64,000 nucleotides of DNA from Anaspis maculata (GCA_949128115.1 OX421968.1:1550001-1614000), one strand, 5' to 3'; counted from the stretch's first letter, positions 41,244 to 53,137 are shown. Numbers and translations are program-made. The notes: generated by a model from the letters alone, not told the origin.

Positions 41244-42104
41244 AATAAGATCTTTTGCGCGTGACCATGCTTCTATTTAATGTCCCAGAAAATCCACCTT
41301 CTCACCCTACTTTGTGTTACTAATGGATAATGGATTCATTATTACATCGAAAACAGTGTTCTGATATTTCAATAATTTCAAACTTCGGGAGACATGATGA
41401 ACGAAGCAAGTTCGAAATAGGACATTAGCGGTGAATACTTTCATCTCCATCATACTTATTTTACGTTAACACGACTGCACCGCTGAGGGCGGTTTTCGCC
41501 CCATAACTCGGCTAGCCTAAACGGGTGCCGCATTTTTGTTTTGTGAAGAGCAAATATCTGATTATTTCTGTGAAAGTGATTGTGGTGCATTTTGCATAGT
41601 AAATACAAGTGGAATGCGCGCACCACTTCTTTATAGTTGTTGGTTGCGTCAGAAAAAAATCATAACAAAAAACTTGAAGTCCTAAATCAAATTTTTTTCC
41701 CTCGCTCGTCCCTCGCTGACTGGAAATCATGATGCATTCATAGCCGATGAAAATGTTTATAAACTGAATAAATAAATAATAAAGCATTGTTCCTAAATTG
41801 TTGTCCCACTGTGACAAAAGTCTGGGTATGTACTTCAATTTAAAAAAAAATCAAGCACATAGCTTCATTAAAACGAAAGATATGATGATGTAAAGGTTGG
41901 CATATATGCGTTTTCCCTATTTTAGATGAGTTTCGCAAGTTGGCATTCTTTATTGTTGTTAAAGATTATTTATATATTTGACCTATCATCTTTGAACGTC
42001 GTCGGTATCAACCTGCAAAAGATTCGATGCATTTATGGCGATACTATGGCGGAGTTACCTATTGTATCAAATAAATGAATAAATAAAAAATGAATACATA
42101 AGGT
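41244..42104. other. No gene recognised
   Basis: AT-rich, with A-runs near 41760 and 42070. No supportable frame, RNA gene or repeat relation. Confidence 0.35.
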
Positions 42105-42380
42105 TTATTTCCAAACAGGCGTTGCCCAATTATATGGAAAGTACAGAGCAGATGTAGATATGTAGAGATATGTAGTCTGTGTAATCTAAGGAAAAAAGAA
42201 ACATTAGATCACATCCTCTTTGTATGTCCCATTTGTGCCAAATTTAGGCACGTGTTTGCGGGATGGAACAGGGATGTGGATAGGATAATGATGGAAACGG
42301 ACGAGAGAACCATTAAGACCGTGTACCGATATCTTCGCCGTTGTATGAGGCTGAGAGCTCTTGTAATGGAAGAATGGTAG
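42105..42380 (+). pseudogene. LINE ORF2 C-terminal zinc-motif remnant
   Basis: The frame reads CSLCNLRKKETLDHILFVCP, then a helical basic tail ending LRALVMEEW and TAG at 42378-42380. The C-x2-C-x(7-8)-H-x4-C pattern is the C-terminal zinc motif of R1/I-type LINE ORF2. The upstream segment is frame-broken. The following 180 bp may be its 3' UTR. Confidence 0.65.
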
Positions 42381-42965
42381 AGAAAGGAAAGAAGTACTTC
42401 CCTGCAATGGTGGGGCTTGGGTTTCTGTGCCACTGGGTTCCCCCCACTGGATTTTTGTGGGGATTGATTTCCAACGCTCATTTTACCAATTCAACACCGT
42501 CCTTAACGGAAGAATTGACTGGATATGTTCAACCGTTCGGAAGATACGGAAGATTTAGGTGAATTTTGTTAGGAAAGGAGGAACCTGGAGAAAAAATGTT
42601 GCAGAGAAAAGGTAGAAGTAATATAAATATAAGTATAAAAAAAGAAAAGAAATATTTCATAACATCCCGATGTCCGAATTTTCAATCTAGGTGACTGCAC
42701 CTGGGGAAAAGGTGTAGAAATCCGAGAAATTTCCAGGGTATGCCTTTCGTTCGCATTATTGAGCAATGTCTGTGTAGGACAGTTTGACGTGATGGATTTC
42801 TACAGTTGCAGTGTCCAGACTCAACTTTCCCACATTTATACAAAAAGATATAAGTTCACATCTTGTGTTATTGTTCGACTCCATAATTCCTCCCATTTTT
42901 GTTTCATGTTGAAGTTTTCAGTAAGTCGGTGTGGATTCAATGTATCCCGTAATAATGCGCGTTGT
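42381..42965. other. No gene recognised
   Basis: Probable LINE 3' flank and unassigned sequence. Short frames here carry no motif. Confidence 0.3.
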
Positions 42966-43100
42966 ACCGTGTGATCCAAACCATTCCGAATTGGGGTGAA
43001 TTGGGGTAGGCTGTCCCGTGGCGAAAAGCAGCTTGACATCCCGGAATTTGACCATGTCATCACAGCCTACCCCAATTCGGAATGGTTTGGATCACACGGT
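42966..43100. repeat. Short hairpin element, copy B of the conserved-centre family
   Basis: The 32-bp arms are perfectly complementary: ACCGTGTGATCCAAACCATT... at 42966-42997 and ...AATGGTTTGGATCACACGGT at 43069-43100. The core 43005-43071 starts GGTAGGCTGT and ends ACAGCCTACC, with GCAGCTTGACATCCCGGAAT and TTTGACCATGTCA between. Confidence 0.85.
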
Positions 43101-43281
43101 ACTATTGAGTACGATGTCGATTTTGTGCACGTGATGCTTTAGGGTCACACAGGGTCTGGCAACTTTCTGTTCGGATCATCCAGACATTACTGTAATACAT
43201 ATGCAGGAAACCTAATTAATGATTGAGACACATTATACAGCTGCACCGAACAGGACAAAAGAGACGGAGTTAGTTTAATTT

Positions 43282-43369
43282 TATTATAGTTCGGCGAATT
43301 TTGAGGGTTTAAGGACGATGTATGACATGACATCGTCCTCAACCCCTCAAGATTCGCCGAACTATAATA
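43282..43369. repeat. Short hairpin, about 39-bp arms and 8-bp loop
   Basis: ATTATAGTTCGGCGAATTTT and AAGGACGATGT pair with ACATCGTCCTC and GATTCGCCGAACTATAAT. The hairpin is flanked by two imperfect direct copies of AGGACAAAA...TAGTTTAATTT-like sequence (43251-43280 and 43379-43412). Confidence 0.75.
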
Positions 43370-45218
43370 TCATCCAATAGGACAAAAAAAAAAACGAAGT
43401 TTAATTTAATAATGACGTTATTGATATAACGTTGATTGAAGGAAAACAAATGTTGGGTCTTGGAAAAAAAAACAATTCCGGAAGTAACGCTGGAAATTTA
43501 AAAAGTTAGATAAATTAGCGGATTTGTAGCCTGTAAACCAATTAAGTTAGAAAATCGTTTCACAACAGATGCGTCAGTGGGATCCAAGGAAATTGCTCAA
43601 TTTGCAGGAAACTTATCCGAGTGAGGCTCGACTCTAGTTCCAACAATCAAATCCCTTCATTGAAAATGTCGTGATTACAGATCACACTAATTTTACAGCC
43701 TCGAGAGTGTTGATGTTTTTACATGTCTCATGCCGGAATGTTTTGTTTTTTTTACAAAACGCGCAGAATATGGAAGTCTCTTAAGGAAGAACTTCAGTGT
43801 ATTTTCTCGTTCGAGACATCGCTCAGCTCCCAGACCGACATTCAACCTATTGATGACACAGCCATCTATTATTCATCCGTTTGGACGTCGCTTCATTTCA
43901 TTGTTTAAATATTCTAGCTTCATTAGTTGTTATCTTACGAGTCCCACATGAGGGATTTTAATTTGATGAGGTGTAACGCCAGGCCAGCATCAGCACCTTG
44001 ATCAATTTATCAAAAATTGAACCGCAATATGTGACCAATTATTCTACGTCAAAAAATAGGATAGGAAGAAAAGTTACAATAAACATGAGTCGAATAATGC
44101 CCCCTAAGGGAGATAGAGCCCCTTGAAGGAGGAAACCTGATGAATGATGATGTTTTTTCAAATTTCTACGAAACTTGCCAAAATAAAATAACGAAATTTG
44201 ATTTGACCGCTACATGTTATGAGCTTGAGTTAATGCTATGAAAAAAAATTAGACATTTTATCAGGAATAACGTCCGACTAAGGTGAAACGGGGATGGATT
44301 TACGCCCATTTTTGTTTGTTCATGACTTTCTGAATTTTGATACAATTTGGAAAATCAGTCTTTCGTGGAAAAATAGTCCTTCTGTACTTATTCGATTCGA
44401 GGCACCATTTTTTCGAGATAAATCACTTTAAAGGAAACTTTACCTGAAATACTCCTAAAATTTCCAAATCCCGAATACAGAAATCGGAGCAGTAACACCA
44501 ACTGTGTTTTCTTGGACCAAAAACAGGAAGAAACGTTCCAATGAAGGTGATTCCAGATAGATATTACAGTTTATGTATTTGAGTTGACACTTGCCGAAAT
44601 AATCTAAACAATCACAAAATGGCTACCCCTTCAAAAATTTCAAATGGGAATAGGGGTCAAGCTGCACATCATTTTAAAGGTATTTCAATTTTCTTCACAG
44701 ACATCATTAAACAAAAAAATCCGATGACCCGTTGTAAAGTTATGAATGTTTTAGTGTTTGAAAATACTGTTTGCTTCTCCGTTTACATTGTATCTGAAAA
44801 ACCAGCTGATTCCCTCAATCAACACCTTGGATTGAAAAAACTACGGACACCAAATTATTTTCCACCCTATGGAGTAAACTAAACTAAGGTAGGGGGCTGA
44901 GAGCTAACTTTCAACCCTCTGTGCAAGCTAAGTTTCTTATAGAAATGAATTTAAGTACCTTAAATAATGTGAAGTCTTCCTCATCTTAGCTCCTGTTGGA
45001 AATGAAAGTTTTGGAAGGGTAGTTTCATCTCAGCTAGGATGATAATAGCTGGCGTTTTCTTCCACTGTAAAACGTTTCTACATTCAATGGAATTGAATTC
45101 AATCCAGTCATGAAAGATTATCTGGAGCATTCTTTAGTCAGTCAAAAACAACTACAAAACAATTTCAAAGTTTTTAATTTCTTACCTAATCCCACGTTAC
45201 CTGGTAGAGGTTGATTCA
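43370..45218. other. No gene recognised
   Basis: I find no supportable coding sequence in this 1.8-kb stretch. The open frame at 44619-44882 (starting MATPSKISNGNRGQ) has no domain, is AT-rich and lies in sequence with repeat-like words, so I do not call it. Confidence 0.3.
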
Positions 45219-45413
45219 GTGCTTCAACTTCTTATAATGGTTCATTCTTTGGGAGAAAGAATTGAAATAGTTTTCATTTACGGTGCAAATAATGAAAATG
45301 CACGAAAAACGGCCAGTGTTTTCAACGAAAGACATGATAAGAACGTGTCAAGGGCATTATCTCCTGCAACTTTTACTTTTGAATCATCAAAAATCGGATC
45401 ATAAATAAAGGGG
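45219..45413 (+). pseudogene. Transposase-type helix-turn-helix fragment
   Basis: The peptide GERIEIVFIYGANNENARKT, continuing ASVFNERH, resembles the N-terminal helix-turn-helix of Tc1/mariner-like or DUF4817-type proteins (pattern: hydrophobic-[IV]YG-x2-N-x-N-A-R-x-T-A-x2-FNERHP). It is followed by a degraded KFE-x-(T/S)GS-like end (FTFESSKIGS). Only about 60 residues remain, with no catalytic region downstream. Assignment is from recall of the family pattern. Confidence 0.4.
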
Positions 45414-47929
45414 CTACGGCCTGAGGGGTTTTAAGTGGAACACACCGTATACATGAGAGTATATATGGGTAAACAAGGCATGTTTGGTTTGCCGCCGTCA
45501 GGATGCCGGCCGCTGTCTTGGGGGAAGCCAGCTGACAGTAAAGACATTTCACCAAGAAAATAAAAGAGAAATGTCCTGTCTCGCGAGTCGTTATTAGCTA
45601 CATGCGGAGTAATTTGTCAGAGTGTCGTTTTTAAAGATGTTTCAAATTGTTTCGAAGATATCGTCTTAGCCCTTTCTCCAGACTGCCAAACTCCGCAATG
45701 TTTCCTAGAAACACAACACACACACACACACACACACACGCACGCACACATGCATTCTCACCAATCTCACCATAGATGTATTATCTTCAAAGTGGTACTT
45801 ACAGCTTCGCACACGTGCTTCGATTATTTTCGATAACGAGCTCAACTATACCTATTTCATTTTTAGAAGAAAATGACCCTTTCAAGAGTAATATCATTGT
45901 GTAATATTGAACAATACAGGGTAATTCATTAAACATGCTCAGTAATTGCTCATCCCCATTTTTCTCGAAAACCGTTCGCGATATCGAGTGGCGGAAAAAA
46001 CTCTTGAATTAACAATATCTTTGAGGTACGATTTCATATGCTACCCGAGTTTTTTCACCAAAACTTTCTGTACGGGGGTTCCTCAAAATTTGTAATTTTT
46101 TTCCTACTGTACTATGTCATCTAAAAGAACTTTGAAAGTTCAATGGAAAACTGCACAAAGTTTTGATAAATTTTCAGCGGTTTCCATTTTATGATAGAAA
46201 CAAAAAACCTGACAAAACACGTTTTCACGTATACAATGAGAATTTATGGGTATTTTTTTCAAACTGCAAACACCATTCAATAGAACTTATCAAAAATTCA
46301 AAACGGTTAGTACGGTGTGTAATTCAATACTCGATTCAATATGGAATAATTATTTTTATCCAATCTTATTGAATATTGCACGCATTATCACGCGCATACG
46401 TGCCTGCATTTTTCAATAAGACTGGATAAAGCACAGTATTCTACTCGCGGGTAATGGCTATCACTCATTCGGATGCTTTACGACACTCGCCAAGGTTCGT
46501 GTCGGCAAACTGCATCCTCATGAGTAAGAAGCAATCATCACCCGCTTGTTGAATAATATACTATTATATTTCGAGGCAATTCAATCTTACCGAGAATTTT
46601 ACCCATTAAAATTTTGATTTCGGAAGATCTCAAAGTTATAAAACAGCCATTGCATATTGAGTTTCTATTCGATGGCAACAATGACAAAATTACTCTTGAA
46701 TTTGGTGTTGGCAATTTAACACTTCTTGCAGTGCACCTTGTCAACAAATGCTGTTATGAAAATTATGAGACCAGAATGAGTTCAAGGAGAAATAAGCTGA
46801 CCTGAAACAACTTGAGCTACTTGAGCTAAGTCAGTTTGTCATATATCCGCATGAGAAAAAGATTATTTTCAAACGAAGAAAAAATACACGCTTGTCGAAG
46901 GAGCTATCTGTTTTTAATCACGAAGAATGGCACTGGTGTGGCAGCAAATGCTATCAAGGGTTTCAATTAAGTCATCATATGGTTTCATTGGGGTAGGTGA
47001 GACGGTGATGGACAATGGATTGGTAAAAAGTGGTTCTTTTCAGGTCCTTTGGCACCATTTTTTCAAAATGGCGGCCTTAAGCTACTCGACACGAAAACGT
47101 TTCATAGCTTAATTTTATGGTATGTTGTGGGGAATCCAAAAAAGTATGAGACGTCAAGTCCCCAGGGTGATGGAAACCGAAATCATGATTTCTGGATCCT
47201 GGCTCAACGACTAGTAATAGGCATCGATAACACTTAAAAAATCTATACATATGCTACGACACCATTTATATAAAATATCTTAGTTTATAGTTTATACATG
47301 TAGTGGGGACGGTACGCGACAAAAATCCCTTAAAAACTGCAATTTTGAGTAGAGCTATGAAACTTGGCACATAGTTTTTAGGGACCATAAGAAGAAATTT
47401 CGCTGTTCCGCTGTCCCGATGTTCCCAAAAAAAAAATTCGACGAAATCCGTTATATAGGCCCTTTTTTCCAAAATGGCGTCCAAACTTCGAAAGTTGGAA
47501 TTTGGTCGTATAGTGGCCTGCAAGGTATCAATTCTGGACATTTCGACCATGACAAGTCGATTAAAGCCTACCCCGACTCCACCCTACTTAAATTTTGGCC
47601 TCAATACTCAATTATAGTGCTGATTTAGAATTTTTTTTTTTTTTAATATGAATAATGAATAAAATCGAATCATTCACACAAAAGTTCAATGTGGCGGCTT
47701 GGAAGTGACCGAAAAAGACATCTGACCTTGAAATTCCAATTACTGAAACCAGACATGAATGTGACCCAAGTTTCAATGAAATCGGATCACTTCTTGGGAG
47801 TTCAACATGGCGGCACAAAATGATCAATATCTTTGGCAATTTACCTTCGATTTTCAAAATTCAAGAACGTTACTGAAGCTGAAATACCAGTCTTAATAAC
47901 TGTGCTATTGAAATGCATAAGAATTTGTT
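45414..47929. other. No gene recognised; MITE-like words and a CA microsatellite
   Basis: A (CA)n run lies at 45711-45750. ACAGGGTAATTCATTAAAC at 45916 looks like a MITE end. At about 46307-46440 a TCTTATTGAATATTGCACGC / TTTTTCAATAAGACTGGATA pair forms a weak hairpin. Segments at 47049 and 47465 share CAAAATGGCG words with other repeats. None of the frames carries a motif. Confidence 0.35.
45711..45750 (+). repeat. (CA)n microsatellite
   Basis: An uninterrupted CA run of about 28 bp lies within a 40-bp CA-rich tract. Confidence 0.9.
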
Positions 47930-48163
47930 TTTGGGAAATCGCGCTTGTACTGAACTTTCGGTAATTTTACACTGTTCCATTGATCACCCTGTAGAAACTT
48001 TATAAAACATTGTTCGTATTCGACGTGGTCAAGACATGAGAACGAAGGATTGGGCTTTCGAACACTGAAAACAGACATGAAATCGCTGACGGCAATCAAA
48101 AGTTATGATGATTTTAGAAATCGTCTTAATTCGGTTGTCCCCTAGATTCTTTTGATGTGTGTA
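47930..48163 (+). repeat. Dispersed repeat, copy 2 (also 32655-32868)
   Basis: Same blocks and order as the copy at 32655. It ends in GATGTGTGTA, whose last two bases are the TA flank of the element that follows. Confidence 0.75.
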
Positions 48164-50422
48164 CCGGGTGGGCCATAAAAAACCGTACTGTTTTATTTTT
48201 CTCGCCGTTTTTTTGTTTCTTGACCGATTTTGACAAGCTTGATATCATTTTGTAGCTAATTGAAGAGGCTACCAGAACCATATACAAATGATTCTCAAGT
48301 GTCAAAATTCAAAATGGCGGAAACAACTGAAAATAGGCCTTCTTTTGCAGTCGTTTTTTTAAATTAAAATTTGACAGAATAATCCAACTAAAGACGTTTT
48401 CTGAAAGAATGGACTATTTTCTACATTTTAAGACCACAACTAGCTCAATTGGTTCATTCGTTGGGGAGATGTGGCAAATTGAAAACAAGCTTATTTGCTA
48501 TTGTTTCAATCCAAAATGAATGATGAAAAATATTGTTTTGCCTGTCAAATTTTTATTTTTGGAACGATTTTGACAGGTTTAGTATCATTATGTAACCAAT
48601 TAAATACGCTCCAAGTGTCATATACGATTATGATTGAAATGTCAAAATTCAAAAATGCGGACACAACTGAAAATAGGCCTTCTTTTGCAGTCGTTTTTTT
48701 AAATTAAAATTTGACAGAATAACCCAACTAAAGACGTTTTCTGAAAGAATGGACTATTTTCTACATTTTAAGACCACAACTAGCTCAATTGGTTCATTCG
48801 TTGGGCAGATGTGGCAAATTGAAAACAAGCTTATTTGCTATTGTTTCAATCCAAAATGAATGATAAAAAATATTGTTTTGCCTGTCAAATTTTTATTTTT
48901 GGAACGATTTTGACAGGTTTAGTATCATTATGTAACCAATTAAATAGGCTCCAAGTGTCATATACGATTATGATTGAAATGTCAAAATTCAAAAATGCGG
49001 ACACAACTGAAAATAAGCCTTCTTTCGCAGTCGTTTTTTTAAATTGGAATTTGAGAAAATGACAGAACTAGACACGTTTTTTGAAGAACGAACTGTATTT
49101 TAGATTTTGACACCACAACTAACTCAATTGGTTCATTCGTTGAGGAGATGTGGCAAATTAAAAAAAAAGCTTGTTTGCCATTGTTTCAATCCAAAACGAA
49201 TAGTAGTAAAAAATATTATTTTGTCTGTAAAATTTATTCAAGGGGTGGCTGCCTGAGATATAATCACCGTTTTTTCAAAATATAATTCAAAATTATTTTA
49301 CAGGGTGAGTTTCACTTGGTAGGTTCCTATCTATGGACGCGGACTCTCTGGATGCAAACATTTGAGGACTATCCTAGTTTTTGTAATTGTGTTGGTCAAA
49401 GTTGTTGTTGATTACTTGAATCCATTGTTAACCTCAAAATAGACATGTAAGATAGGTTTTAATTTCACTGATGGTAGAAACATATTCTGATAGTCTTTTC
49501 CACAACATTTGCACATCGTTTTTTTCAAAGAGCCCCTTTAATTCTGTCAAATTTCAATGAAAAAAAAGACTGCAAAAGAAGGATTGTTTTCAGTTGTGTC
49601 CTCTATTTGGAATTTGGACATTTCGATCATAGGTATTCGTATATGACACTTGTAGCCTAGTTAATCGGCTACATAATAACATCAAATCTATCATAATCGC
49701 TTCAGAAGCAAAAATTTTACAGACAAAATAATATTTTTTATTATTCGTTTTGGATTGAAACAATGGCAAATAAGCTTTTTCTTAATTTGCCACATCTCCT
49801 CAACGAATGAACCAATTGAACTAGTTGTGGTGTCAAAATGTAAAAAATAGTTCATTATTCCAAAAAACGCTTCTAGTTCTGTCATTTTGTCGAATTTCAA
49901 TGTAAAAAAACGACCGCGAAAGATGGCTCATTCTTAGTTGTGTCGGCCATTTTGAATTCTGACATTTCAATCATATTGGTATATGACACTTCAAGCTTAT
50001 TTAATTGGTTACATAATGATACTAAACCTGTCAAAATCGCTCCAGAAACAAAAATTTGGCAGGCAAAACAATATTTTTTATTATTAATTTTGGATTAAAA
50101 CAATGGAAAATAAGCTTCTTCCGAATCGTTGAACCAATCGAGCTGATTGTGGTCTCAAAATGTAGAAAATAGTTCATTCTTTCAGAAAACGTCTTTAGTT
50201 CGATTATTTTGTAAAATTTCAATTTAAAAAAACAACTGCAAAAGAAGGCCTACTTTCAGTTGTTTCCGCTATTTTGAATTTTGACACTTAGGAATCATTT
50301 GTATATGGTACTGGTAGCCTCTTCAATTAGCTACACAATGACACCAAGCTTGTCAAAATCGGTCAAGAAACAAAAAATCGGCGAGGAAAATAAAACAGTA
50401 CGGTTTTTTATGGCCCACCCGG
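48164..50422. mobile_element. Complete 2.26-kb long-TIR element, CCGGGTGGGCC termini, TA flanks
   Basis: CCGGGTGGGCCATAAAAAAC at 48164 is mirrored at 50403-50422, and the inverted match extends through ACCGTACTGTTTTATTTT. TA precedes and follows (48162-48163 and 50423-50424). The left half contains 340-bp direct repeats; the right half (about 49560-50422) holds inverted versions of the same units. The loop 49240-49560 has no coding content. The paralogue at 32655-32868 lacks the element at the same left junction, which supports the insertion point. A second, partial copy is at 1-1086. Confidence 0.85.
48301..49230 (+). repeat. Tandem repeat, 340-bp period, 2.7 units
   Basis: GTCAAAATTCAAAA recurs at 48301, 48641 and 48981, exactly 340 bp apart. 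Units 1 and 2 are nearly identical over their full length. Unit 3 is more diverged and incomplete. The recurring frame starting at 48498 and 48838 (QSKMNDEKYCF) is a by-product of the repeat, not a gene. Confidence 0.9.
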
Positions 50423-50424
50423 TA

Positions 50425-50815
50425 TATGCGCATTCCAACAATTTTGTTGAAAAAACGGAAAATGCAGGTATTTCAATGATTTAGTCGCAACATTAAGTAA
50501 ATTATTATGAACTATAAAAAGACAAATAAAACAAACATGAAGTAAAGAAAACTTAATATCCAAACCTATTTTCAACTTCATTTATCAATTCTTCAAAATC
50601 ACAAATAATGTTGCTTCCTTTGAGGACAACCAGCTTTTCCAAAATATTGTCCGACATCCGACATGGAACTTCTCGTGGCTGACAGGATGCACCCACCAGT
50701 AAAACGTAAAAGAAGTATGTAATCGAACATATCATCGATCCCAAATAGAGTGCGAAAGCAAGAAATGGCAATGGGGTGAAGTATAGTATTACCAAAACAA
50801 TCTAAGCCCAAACAG
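50425..50815. other. No gene recognised
   Basis: AT-rich stretch with no supportable feature. It may include the body of the element whose right end is at 51002. Confidence 0.3.
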
Positions 50816-51002
50816 ACTACAGATCTTGGGAAACAAATGTATTTTGTATTTTGAAAATCAAAATACTTTCCCAAAAAATGTATTTTAAATACAAAATACA
50901 ATCTGCCTGAACTATTCCAAAATACAAAATACAAATACTTCTCAATCAAATGTATTTAAATACAAAATACTCAAATGTATTTGAAATACCGCCCAGCCCT
51001 GC
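50816..51002 (-). mobile_element. hAT-like terminus built from AAATACAAAATAC repeats
   Basis: The right end, read on the minus strand, starts CAGGGCTGGGCGGTATTT and continues into many AAATACAAAATAC/GTATTTTGTATTT units. This is the layout of widespread hAT-type MITE ends. The left end is not clear, so length and target duplication cannot be given. The Tc1-like fragment starts at the next base, which suggests insertion into a Tc1-like element. Confidence 0.5.
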
Positions 51003-51193
51003 ATGTGTGGAACAGGCTACAACGACAAATTCATGCTAGGGAACAACAACTTGAAACTCTAGAACAGTTAGAGAACGCTCTACAGGAAGAGTGGATGGCT
51101 ATGGACCAGGAATTCATAGCGAGCTAAATTTCGAGCATGCCAAGGAGGGTAGAAGCCGTCAGAAGGGACAGGGGTGGGCCCACAAAATACTGA
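51003..51193 (+). pseudogene. Tc1/mariner-type transposase C-terminal fragment
   Basis: The frame reads VWNRLQRQIHAREQQLETLE and then QEEWMAMDQEFIAS. An in-frame TAA follows, then ISSMPRRVEAVRRDRGGPTK and Y before TGA at about 51191. The SMPRRVEAV-x-RGG-x-T-x-Y ending is the standard C-terminus of Tc1-like transposases. The catalytic region is absent because the sequence upstream is the hAT-like end. The internal stop confirms decay. Confidence 0.75.
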
Positions 51194-51511
51194 GCCAAGA
51201 ATTTCGTGTCCCACGAGAATTATTTTACTGTTTATTTTTGAGTCAATTCAAGTAAGTTTTCAGTGTAGTTTATTTTTACTGTGTATGGGTCTGTTTATTT
51301 TTTTTTTTCACTTGATTTTGTTGAAAACCATGTTTTATTTCATGTGCTGTTAATCAAATTTTTTTGAAACACACAATTTATTTCCTGAAAAAATTTCAGA
51401 ATATCCATTTCAATTGACGCGCAGTGAATATATATCATATTTATTCGTATTTTAGCAAAGTAATTGTATTTCTTTACATGTTATTTCTTCAGTCTGCATC
51501 ATCTTTTGCGT
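51194..51511. other. Tc1-like element 3' flank, no gene
   Basis: AT-rich sequence after the transposase stop. No terminal repeat partner can be identified. Confidence 0.35.
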
Positions 51512-51750
51512 AAAATAGTTATTTATGTACCATGGGCATAAAGTGCCACTTTTTTCCCCGCTGTGCGAGATTGCGACCGAGGCCGTAGGCACGCACTTTA
51601 GCCCAAGGTGCATACAATGTTTTTTGCACTGGCTAGTGCAAGACTGAAAATTTCGAGTTATTGAGTCGTTGAAAAATTGTCATAGCAGCGCTGATTACTT
51701 GGTTGTACGTCGCACGATCTACCATGCGATCAACAAAATTCGGAATTGGG

Positions 51751-51812
51751 GTAGGCTGTTCCCCAAGAAAGCAGCCTGACATCCTGAAATTTAACCAGGT
51801 CATAGCCTACCA
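51751..51812. repeat. Conserved hairpin centre, copy C
   Basis: GGTAGGCTGT ... CATAGCCTACC with GCAGCCTGACATCCTGAAAT and TTAACCAGGTCA inside. It lies in the first copy of the 661-bp duplication. The outer arms are less complete than in copies A and B. Confidence 0.65.
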
Positions 51813-51947
51813 GATCGTATGGACGAGTGGCAGGTTACCTCTATCACCTATCTTGAACACGTAGCTGCCGGGGCCCCATCGCTTACTAGCATAAAACAGG
51901 TATTTATTGGTTTTGGTATGTAAACGTGCTAATTTTGTTGTTCTTGT

Positions 51948-53020
51948 GGCTCTGATACGGAATAGCGCTGGTCAAAATAGCGTCGGTCAAAAAAGCGCTA
52001 CCAAAATAGCGCTGTAACAAAAAAGCGCCAGGAAAAATAGCGTCGCGACAAAAAAGCGCCGTAGTAAATGGCGCCATTTCAAAACAGCGCTGTAAAAAAT
52101 AGCGTTGCGAAAAAATGGCCCCGTACGAAATAGCGCCGTGAATAATAGCGCTGCAACAAAAAAGCAGCTCAAAAAGCCTTAACACCGAGCTTAACACCCT
52201 CAACACGTTCACTGCCACGCTGGTCCGATAGGCCCAGCATTCTTTGTGGCTCGATGTGTCCGTATGCACCGCTGACCGCTGGGTCCAGCTGACGGTCGCC
52301 GTGCATTACATTGGACAAGCATGACCCGCAGATGTACCTCGACGGTCAGTATTGTTTTCTTGAGCGGCCTGGGGGGAGGGGACTTTTTTCAAAAATATGC
52401 TTATTGGCAGTGAACGTATTAAAAAATTATTGTACTTAGACGAAGGCGTTTTGTTTTGAAGTAAGCAAATCATTTTCAATTACCAATTATGATTGTACCT
52501 GTGTCCCTGCTCAGCTCCCTGTATGAATAGTTATAGTATAGGTAGTAGGTAAGTACCTACATATAATATGAAGGATATCGTGAAACTCCTGGAAATCACA
52601 TCTTACAAACAATAATCAATTGTGCATCATCAACTCAACAATTTGGTTCATGTCGTATTTTCATTTTCCCGATAAGCTTACGTCAACCCCTTTTGTTGGA
52701 TCTTTCGTCACAAATATTTTATACTTTTGTCAACAGCAGACGCCAGAAAAACCGACCTCGGTAACAATTCGGCGTTATTTTGTCGTAGCAATATTTCTCA
52801 CAAAAAAGCGAAAAGCGCTATCGTGTCGCGGCGGTGTTTTGTCCCGGCGCTTTTATGTCCAGAGCTTTTTTGACGCGACGCTATCAATTCCTGTGCTATT
52901 TTGTCGCGGCGCTATCACGTCCAGCGCTTTTTCGACGCGACGCTATTTTGCCCGGCGCTTTTTTGTCGCGGCGCTATTATTGGAACGCTGTTTTGACCAG
53001 CGCTATTCCGTATCAGAGCC
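51948..53020. mobile_element. Motif-array element 1 (1073 bp) with 8-bp duplication GTTCTTGT
   Basis: The ends are inverted: GGCTCTGATACGGAATAGCG at 51948 and its complement ending at 53020. GTTCTTGT flanks both sides (51940-51947 and 53021-53028). About 200 bp inward from each end is a dense array of short units alternating AAAATAGCGC and AAAAAAGCGC with variable spacers of about 5-8 bp. The middle contains GTTCACTGCCA-like and GACCGTCAG-like words but no frame with a domain. The long frames on both strands are translations of the array. The superfamily is unsettled; 8-bp duplications occur in hAT, Merlin and P. Confidence 0.9.
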
Positions 53021-53137
53021 GTTCTTGTAGTTTTTCGTGTTCCCTACGAATTGAAGTCCATTTTGCATCGCATCAAGTAGTTACGTCAAAATTGAAGGTG
53101 ACGTCTCCTCTGACGGATCAAGAGCGCTCGTTGCCAT

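Noticed and set aside
43251..43412. Target-site duplication of about 30 bp around the hairpin at 43282
   Set aside because: The flanking copies are imperfect and longer than any known duplication length; more likely part of the repeat.
44619..44882. 87-codon frame starting MATPSKISNGNRGQ
   Set aside because: No domain, no splice context and AT-driven composition. Could not be told from chance.
48495..49062. Repeated frame of about 70 codons seen twice 340 bp apart
   Set aside because: It is a by-product of the 340-bp tandem repeat. No motif, and the third unit does not keep it.
48301..49230. CRISPR-like array because of regular spacing
   Set aside because: The repeated unit is 340 bp with no short repeat/unique spacer pattern, and the DNA is eukaryotic.
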